NCBI RefSeq assembly: GCF_021440195.1
Contig: NZ_JAJTSZ010000001.1
Location: 124,001-188,000, forward strand
Direction: 5' to 3'
DNA: 64,000 nucleotides
From: Dyadobacter sp. CY356
GTDB taxonomy: Bacteria; Bacteroidota; Bacteroidia; Cytophagales; Spirosomataceae
Positions 1-7,835 of this stretch are shown here, one piece after another. Position 1 is the first letter of the stretch; every line of letters starts with the position of its first letter. The position numbers and the translations under genes are program-made. The notes under the pieces are model-generated. The model was given only the letters and a program-made list of their open reading frames with translations, was not told where the DNA came from and did not search any database.

Positions 1-54
1 AAAAATGATTCTTAATTTATCAGGCATGGATTGTATCTGCTTTTAACAATTTGG

Positions 55-86
55 TTTGTTACCATTTACAAATATTGCTATTTTTG
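55..86 (+). promoter_or_regulatory. Bacteroidota-type promoter upstream of greA
   Basis: A TTTG at 55-58 and TATTTTTG at 79-86 are separated by 20 bp. This fits the known Bacteroidota primary sigma factor consensus (TTTG at -33, 19-21 bp, TAnnTTTG at -7). Transcription would start near 93. It is the best two-box promoter I found in the window. Confidence 0.55.
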
Positions 87-92
87 TCGTTC

Positions 93-214
93 ATATTAAA
101 AAACAATGGAAAAGATAAAAAGATATTGCTGTCGAAAAGCTAAGGTTTTCTAGTCCTCTACTATGGGTTATAACAAACTCTTGTAGGACGGTCTTTGAAC
201 CGTTCTTTTTTTTT
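93..214 (+). ncRNA. Possible greA leader attenuator or short stand-alone RNA
   Basis: The predicted transcript from the promoter at 55-86 runs about 120 nt and meets an intrinsic terminator (stem 186-192/199-205, T-run 206-213) before greA starts at 264. A small upstream hairpin (134-138/146-150) also lies in it. It could be an independent small RNA or a leader that attenuates greA. I do not recognise an Rfam family and I saw no tRNA-like fold. Confidence 0.3.
186..214 (+). terminator. Intrinsic terminator upstream of greA
   Basis: A 7-bp stem (186-192 with 199-205, one G-T pair) closes a 6-nt loop and is followed by eight T. It lies 50 bp before the greA start, so it either ends an upstream transcript or acts as an attenuator. 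Confidence 0.6.
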
Positions 215-263
215 ACCCTAACCACCAATTAAAAATTTAAGGATATTTAAACATAATTAAGTC

Positions 264-749
264 ATGGCTAAAATTTCATACTATACCGAAGAAGGATTAA
301 ACAAGCTGAAGAATGAGTTGAATGATATGAAAACCAAAGGCCGCACCGCTATCGCTGCACAAATTGCAGAGGCGCGTGACAAAGGGGATTTGAGTGAAAA
401 TGCAGAATATGATGCGGCGAAAGATGCACAGGGAATGCATGAAATGAAAATTGCCAAACTGGAAGAAATCATGTCAAACGCCCGTGTGATCGATGAATCT
501 TCGATTGATAATTCACAGGTTGCAGTGCTTTCCAAAGTGAAGATCAAAAACCGTAAAAACGGCATGGAAGTTACTTATACGCTTGTTTCCGAAGAAGAAG
601 CTGATTTAAAAACCGGGAAAATTTCTGTTGGATCACCAATCGGAAAAGGTCTTTTAGGTAAAAAAGTAGGTGAAACAACCGAAATTAAAGTACCAGCCGG
701 CATGATGGAATTTGAAGTTCTGGATATCAGCCGTTTCAGCGAATCCTGA
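264..749 (+). CDS. greA: Transcription elongation factor GreA
   Basis: 161 aa, a normal GreA length. GreA binds in the RNA polymerase secondary channel and stimulates cleavage of backtracked transcripts. The N-terminal coiled coil (about residues 1-75) carries the signature GDLSENAEYDAAKDAQ, whose tip acidic residues (D and E of GDLSENAEYD) hold the catalytic magnesium. The C-terminal FKBP-like domain (about 80-158) contains the typical GSPIGKGLLGKKVGE segment. The ATG at 264 gives the expected MAKISYYTEEG start. The gene appears monocistronic, with a promoter and terminator hairpin upstream (55-214) and a strong terminator downstream (800-848). Identification is very secure. Confidence 0.97.
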   Translation: MAKISYYTEEGLNKLKNELNDMKTKGRTAIAAQIAEARDKGDLSENAEYDAAKDAQGMHEMKIAKLEEIMSNARVIDESSIDNSQVAVLSKVKIKNRKNGMEVTYTLVSEEEADLKTGKISVGSPIGKGLLGKKVGETTEIKVPAGMMEFEVLDISRFSES

Positions 750-799
750 TTTTAGATAAACCGGATTAAGATCTGTTTATTAAATAATATAAAAAGAAG

Positions 800-848
800 A
801 ATGTTGAATTGCTGAATGTTTATTCATTCACTAATTCAACATTTTTTG
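800..848 (+). terminator. Intrinsic terminator after greA
   Basis: Perfect 11-bp arms (800-810 and 833-843) enclose a smaller GAATG/CATTC hairpin and run into six T at 842-847. It closes the greA transcript. Confidence 0.8.
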
Positions 849-880
849 TTTAACATTGGGTGAAGATAAACAAGACCAAT

Positions 881-1204
881 ATGAAATTTAGAGGATATCT
901 GCTGACATTTTCATTCCTCTGGGTGGATGGTATGGCTATTTTTCCTTTCATATTTTCAAAGTCAAAGATGCCTGGAAAAGTGCTTTTGTATCATGAAACT
1001 ATTCATTTAAAACAGCAGCTTGAAATGGGTTTGCTGCCATTTTACATTTGGTATTTCCTGGAATACCTGATCCGTCTCTTTCAATATAAAAATCATTACC
1101 TGGCTTATCTTAATATTTCTTTTGAGCGCGAAGCCTATGCAAATGAACGCGAATTTGAATATCTTGTGGACCGGAAATTCTGGGCATTTTTGAAGTACTT
1201 ATGA
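881..1204 (+). CDS. Small HEXXH-containing protein of unknown function
   Basis: 107 aa from the ATG at 881; a GTG at 860 would add seven residues. I do not recognise the family by name. Residues 38-42 read HETIH, the zinc-binding HEXXH signature of zincin-type metalloproteases. A conserved-looking acidic segment, FEREAYANE (about 81-89), lies some 40 residues later and could supply a third ligand. Two hydrophobic stretches (about 5-25 and 51-68) suggest membrane association. The order of HEXXH and a downstream EREAYA resembles very short gluzincin-like domains, but a catalytic role is inference only. It stands between the greA terminator and the M42 peptidase, on the same strand. Confidence 0.7.
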   Translation: MKFRGYLLTFSFLWVDGMAIFPFIFSKSKMPGKVLLYHETIHLKQQLEMGLLPFYIWYFLEYLIRLFQYKNHYLAYLNISFEREAYANEREFEYLVDRKFWAFLKYL

Positions 1205-1258
1205 CAGAAAATGTGACCCGATAAATACAAAGTGACAACAAATTTCAATTAAATTAGT

Positions 1259-2329
1259 ATGACTGAAGAAAGTAAATCATTTTTATACAAATACCTGAAC
1301 AATGCTTCCCCAACAGGTTTCGAAGCCTCGGGACAGCAAATATGGCTGGATTATATCAAGCCTTATATTGAAGAACAAATTATCGATGTATACGGAACGG
1401 CTGTGGGGGTGATCGGCGGCGGGCAGGATTACAAGGTTGTCATCGAAGCCCATTCCGACGAAATTTCCTGGTTTGTGAATTACATCTCAGATGACGGATA
1501 TATTCACGTGCGCAGAAATGGCGGGTCGGATGCGGCTATTGCGCCTTCTATGCGTGTTAACTTACATACGGCTAAGGGTGTGGTAAAAGGCGTTTTTGGC
1601 TGGCCGGCCATTCATGTACGTGATACTGCCAAAGATCAGGTGCCAAAGGTGCATGAGCTTTTTATAGACGTTGGTGCTGCGAAAAAAGATGAAGTGCTCG
1701 AAATGGGAATCCATGTGGGAACGGTTGTAACTTTTGTTGACGGTCTGGATGAACTGAATGATAAATTTTACGTTGGCCGTGCTTTGGACAACCGCATGGG
1801 TGGTTTTATGATAGCAGAGGTTGCAAGAATGCTGCACGAAAACAATATTCAGCTCCCATTTACGCTTTACATCGTCAATGCAGTTCAGGAAGAGATCGGC
1901 TTGCGTGGTGCAGAAATGATTTCACGCAGATTGAAACCGGATCTTGCGATTTGTACGGATGTGACCCACGATACGCAGTCGCCTATGTATAACAAAAAAG
2001 AGCAGGGTGATTTGAAATGTGGAAACGGGCCTGTGATTTGTTACGGACCGGCGGTTCAGAATAATGTGCGCGATTTATTGATCAACGTTGCGGAAGAAAA
2101 AAGTATCCCATTCCAACGCCAGGCAGTCAGCCGTTCAACAGGAACAGACACGGATGCTTTTGCCTATTCGACAGAAGGAATTGCGTCTGCGCTGATTTCG
2201 CTTCCGTTGAAATATATGCATACAACCGTTGAAATGGTACATAAGGATGACGTTCAGAATGTAATTCAACTCATGTACGATGTGCTTCTTTCTTTGAAAG
2301 GCAATGAAGATTTCAGGTATATAAAATAA
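1259..2329 (+). CDS. M42 family metallopeptidase (aminopeptidase/cellulase M type)
   Basis: 356 aa, the usual M42 length. M42 enzymes form large cytoplasmic tetrahedral complexes that trim N-terminal residues from peptides using two metal ions. The metal and catalytic residues are visible in order: H65 and D67 in EAHSDEI, bridging D177 in RALDNRMGG, the EE pair 211-212 in AVQEEIGLRG (one is the general base), D234 in CTDVTHD, and H321 in PLKYMHTTVE. All expected ligands are present, so the enzyme should be active. It ends just before a terminator at 2354-2400 and is probably monocistronic. The exact substrate cannot be read from the sequence. Confidence 0.93.
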   Translation: MTEESKSFLYKYLNNASPTGFEASGQQIWLDYIKPYIEEQIIDVYGTAVGVIGGGQDYKVVIEAHSDEISWFVNYISDDGYIHVRRNGGSDAAIAPSMRVNLHTAKGVVKGVFGWPAIHVRDTAKDQVPKVHELFIDVGAAKKDEVLEMGIHVGTVVTFVDGLDELNDKFYVGRALDNRMGGFMIAEVARMLHENNIQLPFTLYIVNAVQEEIGLRGAEMISRRLKPDLAICTDVTHDTQSPMYNKKEQGDLKCGNGPVICYGPAVQNNVRDLLINVAEEKSIPFQRQAVSRSTGTDTDAFAYSTEGIASALISLPLKYMHTTVEMVHKDDVQNVIQLMYDVLLSLKGNEDFRYIK

Positions 2330-2353
2330 TATTGAATTAAGACAACACGCAGT

Positions 2354-2400
2354 GGGAAAGGGAATAGCGTAATAAAAAACCTATTCTCTTTCCTTTTATT
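2354..2400 (+). terminator. Intrinsic terminator after the M42 peptidase
   Basis: Arms GGAAAGGGAATAG and CTATTCTCTTTCC (about 2355-2367 and 2381-2393) pair with one G-T mismatch and are followed by a T-rich run. Confidence 0.65.
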
Positions 2401-2445
2401 TAGCTGGCAGATATAAAGGCTGATAACTATTTTACACTTCATCAA

Positions 2446-3498
2446 ATGGACAATCGGGCGAGAGGCAGGGGAGCCGGCATTAATACTGATAATAAATTTC
2501 GAAAGCAGGAAATTGAATATACTTCCGAAGACTGGCAAAATTGGGAAGAGCCTGAAACGAATGTTAAAACATTATTTATTGAGGAGATCTCTAAATCTAT
2601 CCTGAGCAAATCGGATAGTCCGGATCTGCGGAATTTTAATTCTATCAATCCTTACAGGGGTTGTGAACATGGCTGTATCTATTGTTATGCACGCAATTCT
2701 CACGAATACTGGGGATTTTCGGCAGGGTTGGATTTTGAAACAAAAATTGTCGTAAAAAAGAATGCACCTCAGTTGCTTGAAAAGTTATTAAATTCAAAAA
2801 GCTGGGAGCCGCAGACAATATTCTTTTCGGGAAATACGGATTGTTATCAGCCTGCTGAAAAGAGATATGAGCTGACACGTCAGATGCTTGAAATTTGTCT
2901 GAAATACAGAAATCCTGTCAGCATACTTACCAAAAATGCGTTGATTCTACGGGATCTTGATATTCTTGAAAAGCTGGCGAAATTAAATCTTGTCCACGGA
3001 GCGGTTTCAATTACCACTTTGAATGAAGATTTGAGAGGGAAACTTGAACCTAGAACAGTAACAGCAAAACGTCGTTTGCAGGTTTTAAAAACATTGCACG
3101 AAGCTGGCATTCAGATGGGCGTCATGACAGCACCAATAATCCCGGGCTTAACCGACCATGAAATTCCTTCCATTATCCAGGCAGCGGCAGATGCAGGTGC
3201 AGTTTGGGCAGGTTATACAGTCGTGAGATTAAACGGAGCAATAGGCGAAATTTTTGTGGAATGGATCAATCACCATTTTCCCGATAAAGCTGCCAAAGTT
3301 TTAAATCAGATAAAGGAATGTCATGGAGGTCAGGTCAACGATTCTCGTTATGGTCTTCGCATGAGTGGTGAAGGCAAATTCGCTGAAAACATCAGACAGT
3401 TGCATGATTTTGCCTGTCGTAAATATTTTGCAGGCAGAGAAACAAAAGAGCTTGATACTTCGCTGTTCATAAGAGGCGGACAGATGAAATTGTTTTGA
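2446..3498 (+). CDS. PA0069-family radical SAM protein
   Basis: 350 aa. The segment NPYRGCEHGCIYCYAR has C73, C77 and C80 in the CxxxCxxC arrangement that binds the 4Fe-4S cluster of radical SAM enzymes. The following text (LDFETKIVVK, FSGNTDCYQPAE, SILTKN, GVMTAPIIPGLTD) fits the PA0069/Rv2578c subfamily, whose members resemble the catalytic half of spore photoproduct lyase. The substrate of this subfamily is not established. The first 50 residues are polar and basic (RARGRGAGINTDNKF), also normal for the group. It follows the M42 terminator and has 48 bp before the next gene, so it may share a transcript with the NamZ-like lipoprotein. Confidence 0.92.
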   Translation: MDNRARGRGAGINTDNKFRKQEIEYTSEDWQNWEEPETNVKTLFIEEISKSILSKSDSPDLRNFNSINPYRGCEHGCIYCYARNSHEYWGFSAGLDFETKIVVKKNAPQLLEKLLNSKSWEPQTIFFSGNTDCYQPAEKRYELTRQMLEICLKYRNPVSILTKNALILRDLDILEKLAKLNLVHGAVSITTLNEDLRGKLEPRTVTAKRRLQVLKTLHEAGIQMGVMTAPIIPGLTDHEIPSIIQAAADAGAVWAGYTVVRLNGAIGEIFVEWINHHFPDKAAKVLNQIKECHGGQVNDSRYGLRMSGEGKFAENIRQLHDFACRKYFAGRETKELDTSLFIRGGQMKLF

Positions 3499-3546
3499 AA
3501 CATTTATTTTTATACAAAGTCAGAATAACTCCTAAATCCATATGCA

Positions 3547-4812
3547 ATGAAAAAAATAATTCTGGGCCTGAGTTTATTAGCTTCATTTGGAGCCGTAACG
3601 ACAAGTTGCGCCAGCAGTTCCGGGACTAAAAGTCCATTTCTGTCTGTTATTGATTCTCTCGAAAATCGTTCTCCGTTGGTTGCAAAAACAGTGATTACCG
3701 GAGCGGATCAAACATCAGAATATCTGAAATATCTGAAAGGGAAAAGGATTGCCATGGTTGTTAATCAGACTTCCATTATAGGCAAAACACCCAGTGTGGA
3801 CAGTCTATTGGCTCTTGGAATAAACATTGTCAGAATTTTTGGTCCTGAACACGGGTTTCGGGGAAATGCCAGTAATGGTGCAAAAGTGAGCGATGAAACG
3901 GATCCGAAAACAGGTATTTCAGTAGTTTCGCTCTATGGAAAATATAAAAAACCAAGTAAGGAACACCTTGCTGATATTGATCTGGTAATCTTTGATATAC
4001 AGGACGTTGGGTGCCGGTTTTATACCTACATCAACACATTGGATCATGTGATGGAATCCTGTGCTGAAAATGGCAGGGAACTCATGATTTTAGATCGTCC
4101 GAACCCGAATGGTTACGTTGTTGACGGTCCGATTCTGGAAGATCATTTGCATTCGGGAATCGGTATGCACAAAATTCCGATCACACACGGAATGACCATG
4201 GGAGAATTTGCCCAAATGCTTAATGGAGAAAAATGGCTTCCCGGCCAATTGCAGTGTAAACTGAAAATCATTAAAGTAGCTAATTACGATCATGACACGC
4301 CCTATGATTTACCTGTTTTTCCATCACCAAACCTGAACAGCAATCAGTCAATCCTGCTGTATCCAAGCATTTGTCCTTTTGAAGGAACCATTGTGAGCCA
4401 GGGGCGTGGAACTTATATGCCATTTACTGTACTGGGGGCTCCGCTGTTGAAAGGAAAATACGAATTTTCGTTCGTGCCAAAAAGTATTCAGGGTATGAGC
4501 GAAACTCCGCTGCATCAAAATCAGGAATGTTATGGCCTGGATTTAAGAAAATACGACGTTGCATCTTTAAGAAAAAGTAAACAGATCAATTTGAAATGGT
4601 TAATTGAAATGTACAAAGCTTATCCCGACAAGGAGAAATTTTTCGATATGTCCCAGAGTAAGCAAATGGGTAATTTTGATAAATTGGCAGGAACTGAAAA
4701 TCTAAAAAGACAGATCATTGCAGGTACCAGCGAAGCTGAAATAAGAAAAAGCTGGGAGCCCGGACTTACAGAATATAAAAATATGCGGAAGAAATATTTG
4801 TTGTATCCATAA
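3547..4812 (+). CDS. DUF1343 / NamZ-like exo-beta-N-acetylmuramidase, putative lipoprotein
   Basis: 421 aa. The N-terminus is a lysine-led hydrophobic signal ending in TTSC (C21), a plausible though not ideal lipobox. The mature part matches the DUF1343 family, with landmarks RIAMVVNQTS, FGPEHGFRG, LVIFDIQDVGCRFYTYI, LDRPNPNG and PSPNLNS. Founding members of the family (NamZ) remove terminal MurNAc from peptidoglycan fragments, so the likely role is cell-wall recycling in the periplasm. The conserved PEHG and DRPNP motifs are intact. The gene ends at a good terminator (4834-4867). Family assignment is firm; enzymatic activity is inferred from the family. Confidence 0.9.
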   Translation: MKKIILGLSLLASFGAVTTSCASSSGTKSPFLSVIDSLENRSPLVAKTVITGADQTSEYLKYLKGKRIAMVVNQTSIIGKTPSVDSLLALGINIVRIFGPEHGFRGNASNGAKVSDETDPKTGISVVSLYGKYKKPSKEHLADIDLVIFDIQDVGCRFYTYINTLDHVMESCAENGRELMILDRPNPNGYVVDGPILEDHLHSGIGMHKIPITHGMTMGEFAQMLNGEKWLPGQLQCKLKIIKVANYDHDTPYDLPVFPSPNLNSNQSILLYPSICPFEGTIVSQGRGTYMPFTVLGAPLLKGKYEFSFVPKSIQGMSETPLHQNQECYGLDLRKYDVASLRKSKQINLKWLIEMYKAYPDKEKFFDMSQSKQMGNFDKLAGTENLKRQIIAGTSEAEIRKSWEPGLTEYKNMRKKYLLYP

Positions 4813-4833
4813 GAAATCTTATATTATAATAAC

Positions 4834-4867
4834 AAAAAACCCCTGAGGCATAGTCTAAGGGGTTTTT
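4834..4867 (+). terminator. Intrinsic terminator after the NamZ-like gene
   Basis: AAAAAACCCCT (4834-4844) pairs with AGGGGTTTTT (4858-4867) around a 13-nt loop and ends in T residues. Confidence 0.8.
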
Positions 4868-5086
4868 AAATTTACTCAACGAGATTAGATATTATTTTGT
4901 CAGATATCGGAACATCTATATAATTAAAGTGAGAAATATTTGCAGGCGTATATGCCATTTTCGCTATTTACGTTTTCTTATCACTTTTAGATCACTTGGA
5001 TTAAAATTTATTTGAAATATTTTTCTATTTTTCGTATATGTCTGAAAATCAGACTTTTAAATCTTTATTATTTATAGATTTACACG

Positions 5087-5124
5087 AAAAAATACTCTGC
5101 CATTCTAGGCAAAGTATTTTTTTT
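5087..5124. terminator. Bidirectional terminator
   Basis: A long stem (5087-5101 with 5108-5124, one mismatch) has an A-run on its left and a T-run on its right, so it can act in both directions. It serves at least the minus-strand gene ending at 5158. Confidence 0.7.
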
Positions 5125-5157
5125 GTATAAATATTTGACGAAATCAGTATTTATTGA

Positions 5158-5658
5158 TCAGAATTTTGCTCCCAGCACCTTCGTATCGCAGCCCACTGCC
5201 CCATTGTTTACAAATCCGACACTAACGTCCGTAAGCCTGGTAGATTTTCCTGCCGGAAAATCCCTCTTAATGGTGATAACTTTCGTTGTTAGTGCTTCTT
5301 GTGTCTCAGACAGATATTTAAATTCCACCTCAATACTCTTTGCAGATTTGCCTGTTTTATTTTCAACAAGCATATTATGGATTGCGATTCCGCCAACAGA
5401 ATGCCACTCGTTTTCAATAATTTTAAATTCCTGATCCACTTTGCTTTTTAATAAGGCATCCGCAATATTTATGGAATCTTTTTGATCTAATACCGTGGTT
5501 ACCGACTTGGGTTCTTTGTCTTTTTTGAGAAAGTCGAGTTGGTTATAATAATACAGGATATAAATAAATGCACATATGGGTACAATTGCACTTACCCATT
5601 TAAGCCACTCAATCGCTACTTTTTTGAATTTGGCACTTTTTCGTTTTCTTGACGGCAT
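5158..5658 (-). CDS. Single-pass membrane protein of unknown function
   Basis: 166 aa. A strongly basic N-terminus (MPSRKRKSAKFKK) precedes one transmembrane helix at about residues 16-37, predicting a cytoplasmic N-terminus. The outer part (about 75-160) is rich in beta-type sequence, with an alternating polar/hydrophobic pattern (MLVENKTGKSAKSIEVEF and later DFPAGKSTRLTDVSVGF). It reminds me of small Ig-like FxLYD domains, but this is a weak resemblance. No catalytic motif is seen. It is transcribed alone from the minus strand and ends at the bidirectional terminator at 5087-5124. Confidence 0.75.
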   Translation of the reverse strand: MPSRKRKSAKFKKVAIEWLKWVSAIVPICAFIYILYYYNQLDFLKKDKEPKSVTTVLDQKDSINIADALLKSKVDQEFKIIENEWHSVGGIAIHNMLVENKTGKSAKSIEVEFKYLSETQEALTTKVITIKRDFPAGKSTRLTDVSVGFVNNGAVGCDTKVLGAKF

Positions 5659-5867
5659 TGTATTTGAATTGCAGTGAGACTTACAAATAAAAGCATCTTA
5701 TGTAGTAAGAATACTATCCTGTGTCAAATTTTTACGGAAATGGAAATATTTTTTATTTGTAAAAGAGTGGATTTTGGATAAAAAGAAGTGTGTTAACGGA
5801 TAAGTTAAACGAAAATTGATGTGGAAGGCTTGATATATAGAGGAGGTTGAAGGCGGAAATTGAAAAT

Positions 5868-5990
5868 TTACCACCACACGTATTCTAAAATGTTATAAAT
5901 AATAAAAACAAGTACTGAAAATAAAATTACAGACACAATAATTTTCCACCTGCCTGTATAATCAGGCTGGTCGTCACTCGAATTCTCCAT
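5868..5990 (-). CDS. Small membrane protein, 40 aa
   Basis: The reading frame starts at ATG 5990-5988 and stops at TAA 5870-5868. It encodes a polar start (MENSSDDQPDYTGRWK) followed by one hydrophobic helix of about 20 residues and an aromatic end (YNILEYVWW). The shape, a charged head plus a single membrane span, is that of a typical bacterial small membrane protein. No clear ribosome binding site is visible, which is normal in this phylum. Function is unknown. The rest of 5660-6330 holds no other supportable gene. Confidence 0.42.
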   Translation of the reverse strand: MENSSDDQPDYTGRWKIIVSVILFSVLVFIIYNILEYVWW

Positions 5991-6333
5991 GATATTCCAA
6001 ATGTTGTAGAGGTAATGGTAAAATACTTTCTAATATATTCAACGCAGAATCACCAATTCTGATATTATTAGCGGGTGTATACTATGATCCAGGAAATAGG
6101 TGTGTGGTCTACATATGGTGACACAAGATTGGTTTTTTATGGTGTGACGCCAAACCGTTAAATAAGTTTTGTTGAAAATAGATGCATTTGTCGTATAAAT
6201 ACGATATACTGCTATAAAACTACTTGGAATAACGTTACAATTGTAAAATATGATTGTCTTTATTTTTTTTAAGTTTATTTTTAGGACGATTGACTGGGAA
6301 ACAGAGAAAATTACCAGTTTCAGAAGGTGTAAA

Positions 6334-6465
6334 TCAAGGATCAATATCAGGAATAAAATATTCCTTCATAGTTTTTAATGCATGTAAGAAGGTTGCATTT
6401 GTTACATTATATTTCAGAAAAAGTGGCGCACTCGGGTCACAGAGATTTGGATAACGGATGGACAT
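6334..6465 (-). CDS. Short gene, third member of the HTH-like module (43 aa)
   Basis: The ATG at 6465 lies three bases after the stop of the 143-aa gene, so translation would be coupled. The product begins MSIRYPNLCDPSAPLF and has protein-like composition with few low-quality codons. It stops at a TGA (6334-6336). The same frame stays open for another 32 codons past that stop (to 6235), which may mean a longer gene cut by a nonsense change. No family is recognised. It is a plausible gene or gene remnant, not a firm one. Confidence 0.33.
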   Translation of the reverse strand: MSIRYPNLCDPSAPLFLKYNVTNATFLHALKTMKEYFIPDIDP

Positions 6466-6468
6466 AAA

Positions 6469-6900
6469 TTAAAGCAAAGCGCCGTACAATTCGTTTTTAA
6501 TCAATTTAACGTTATTTAACTGCGGTATAGCCAAAACTTTGTCTCTTGGAACGACGCCCCGCGAAATCCAGTTCTGGACACGGCTTACTTTCAAATTATG
6601 CATTCTTGAATAGTCTGAAATCGTAACCCATTCATGTAAGTCATATTCTGCCCCTGCAACAACAATCTTTACGTCATTTAGCAACCGAAGCTCATTTATA
6701 GCATCTTTAATATCTTTTATCGCTTGTCGTGCGGATTCTTTTATTTCTTGCCAAAACGGGTCAATTTCATTTCTTTCTTTTTCACTAAGTGAATAATACC
6801 ATTTTGAAAACTCTGAGCGAAGTTTTGGAACTTCCAGTTTATCAGCCTTTTTCATTTGAGACAAATAATTGTCCAGTCTATTTTTTAAGTGAGCTTTCAT
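6469..6900 (-). CDS. Putative HTH DNA-binding protein of a small-gene module
   Basis: 143 aa, not recognised as a named family. The first 75 residues are helical and charged (EKERNEIDPFWQEIKESARQ). Residues about 90-140 (VTISDYSRMHNLKVSRVQNW and onward through GVVPRDKVLAIPQLNNVKLI) look like the winged HTH of MerR or excisionase-type proteins: a 'sort your way in, read a helix, then a short beta wing' layout. It lies 18 bp after a 54-aa gene and 3 bp before a 43-aa frame, all on the minus strand. A perfect palindrome at 7125-7144 lies upstream of the first gene, so autoregulation is a reasonable inference. Confidence 0.75.
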   Translation of the reverse strand: MKAHLKNRLDNYLSQMKKADKLEVPKLRSEFSKWYYSLSEKERNEIDPFWQEIKESARQAIKDIKDAINELRLLNDVKIVVAGAEYDLHEWVTISDYSRMHNLKVSRVQNWISRGVVPRDKVLAIPQLNNVKLIKNELYGALL

Positions 6901-6918
6901 CGTTATTGTAGATTTTAA

Positions 6919-7083
6919 TCATAAAAATTTTAACATTTCCCGAAGCTTATTTGCTTCCGTTTTCAACTCCTCAAACTCCTTGTCAGTGAAATATTCTGGT
7001 GGTAACAGTAAGAGGTCATCCAGTTCTACGAGTCTTTGCGTAATGATTTCCATTAGCTCCTCTTTTCGACTTCGCTTCTTCAT
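6919..7083 (-). CDS. Small charged helical protein, first gene of the HTH-like module (54 aa)
   Basis: The frame runs from ATG 7083-7081 to TGA 6921-6919. The product is almost entirely amphipathic and charged (MKKRSRKEELMEIITQRLVE then LPPEYFTDKEFEELKTEANK), which predicts two helices and no membrane segment. It sits 18 bp upstream of the HTH-like gene and 41 bp downstream of a palindromic site. The size and pairing with a DNA-binding protein recall toxin-antitoxin or phage-regulator pairs, but no toxin fold is recognised, so that is only a suggestion. Confidence 0.5.
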   Translation of the reverse strand: MKKRSRKEELMEIITQRLVELDDLLLLPPEYFTDKEFEELKTEANKLREMLKFL

Positions 7084-7110
7084 TGTAGTGTGCGTTATGG
7101 ATATATAGTG

Positions 7111-7144
7111 TTTTGTAAACTAAGTATACAAAAACTTTTGTATA
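7111..7144 (-). promoter_or_regulatory. Palindromic operator candidate upstream of the small-gene module
   Basis: TATACAAAA (7125-7133) and TTTTGTATA (7136-7144) form a perfect 9-bp inverted repeat with a 2-bp centre. A further half-site, TTTTGTA, lies at 7111-7117, nearer the gene. The array is 28-61 bp upstream of the start at 7083, where an operator would overlap the promoter. Confidence 0.45.
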
Positions 7145-7215
7145 TATACTATACATAGTGCTGAATTATTTGCTAACAGTTTTAGGGTTTTAAATATGGC
7201 AAGGTTCAAAGCGCT

Positions 7216-7251
7216 AAAAAAAAAGTTGACACCATAAATGATATCAACTTT
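7216..7251 (-). terminator. Intrinsic terminator for the minus-strand gene ending at 7280
   Basis: Arms 7222-7229 and 7244-7251 pair perfectly (AAAGTTGA/TCAACTTT). On the minus strand they lead into a T-run of about nine. The 14-nt loop is longer than usual. Confidence 0.55.
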
Positions 7252-7279
7252 GCTTATTAACATATTTATTCAAAACCAA

Positions 7280-7624
7280 TTACGGTTTTTTCACCGTCGT
7301 CGTATCCGGATAAACAACACCTCCGGTCGTAATAACTCGTTTTTTCCTTCTAACCGTGTAGCCCGCTGTTGTATCTGCACCTGGCCGGCCGGTACTGCTT
7401 CTGCTGCCATCGACTGATCCATTAGAATTAACATTTCCGTTGTCGTTCAAAACCGGAGCATTTTCTTTTATGACCGGATCTTTTGACAAATTCACCCTTT
7501 TAGAGGTATCCATCACGGTCACTCTCTTGGAAGTTTTTGTTTTGGTAGCATTCTGTGTCTGGGAAAAACCGACAGCCGGGATAGCCAGTAATGTTATAAT
7601 CAAAAAATTTTTCAACGATTTCAT
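7280..7624 (-). CDS. Short exported protein of unknown function
   Basis: 114 aa. The N-terminus (MKSLKNFLIITLLAIPAVGF followed by SQ) is a clear Sec signal peptide. The mature part is threonine-, lysine- and valine-rich and probably disordered, with repeated RVTVMDTSKR-like and YTVRRKKRVITTGG stretches and no cysteine. No domain is recognised. The bases upstream are AT-rich and a terminator follows at 7216-7251, so it is probably a single-gene transcript, divergent from the TonB receptor gene at 7836. Confidence 0.7.
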   Translation of the reverse strand: MKSLKNFLIITLLAIPAVGFSQTQNATKTKTSKRVTVMDTSKRVNLSKDPVIKENAPVLNDNGNVNSNGSVDGSRSSTGRPGADTTAGYTVRRKKRVITTGGVVYPDTTTVKKP

Positions 7625-7835
7625 GCTGTAATTATTTATATATCAGATAAGAAGATTCTTATCTTTAAGTATTAAAAATATTATTCCAGTTATGATCCTG
7701 CTATGGAATAAATGACAGACTCACCTGATCTGCATTATTCTGTACTTCATCCATTTCTTCCTGCGCTTCGGTAAAGTTCAATTTTTCAGTGATTCGTAAT
7801 CAATCAATTTTGACTTAAATCTAAAAAGCCTAAGG

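Noticed and set aside
6039-6454. Overlapping frames on both strands (101 aa minus, 66 aa plus)
   Set aside because: No domain or signal peptide, AT-rich composition, and the plus-strand frame is antisense to the third frame of the HTH module.
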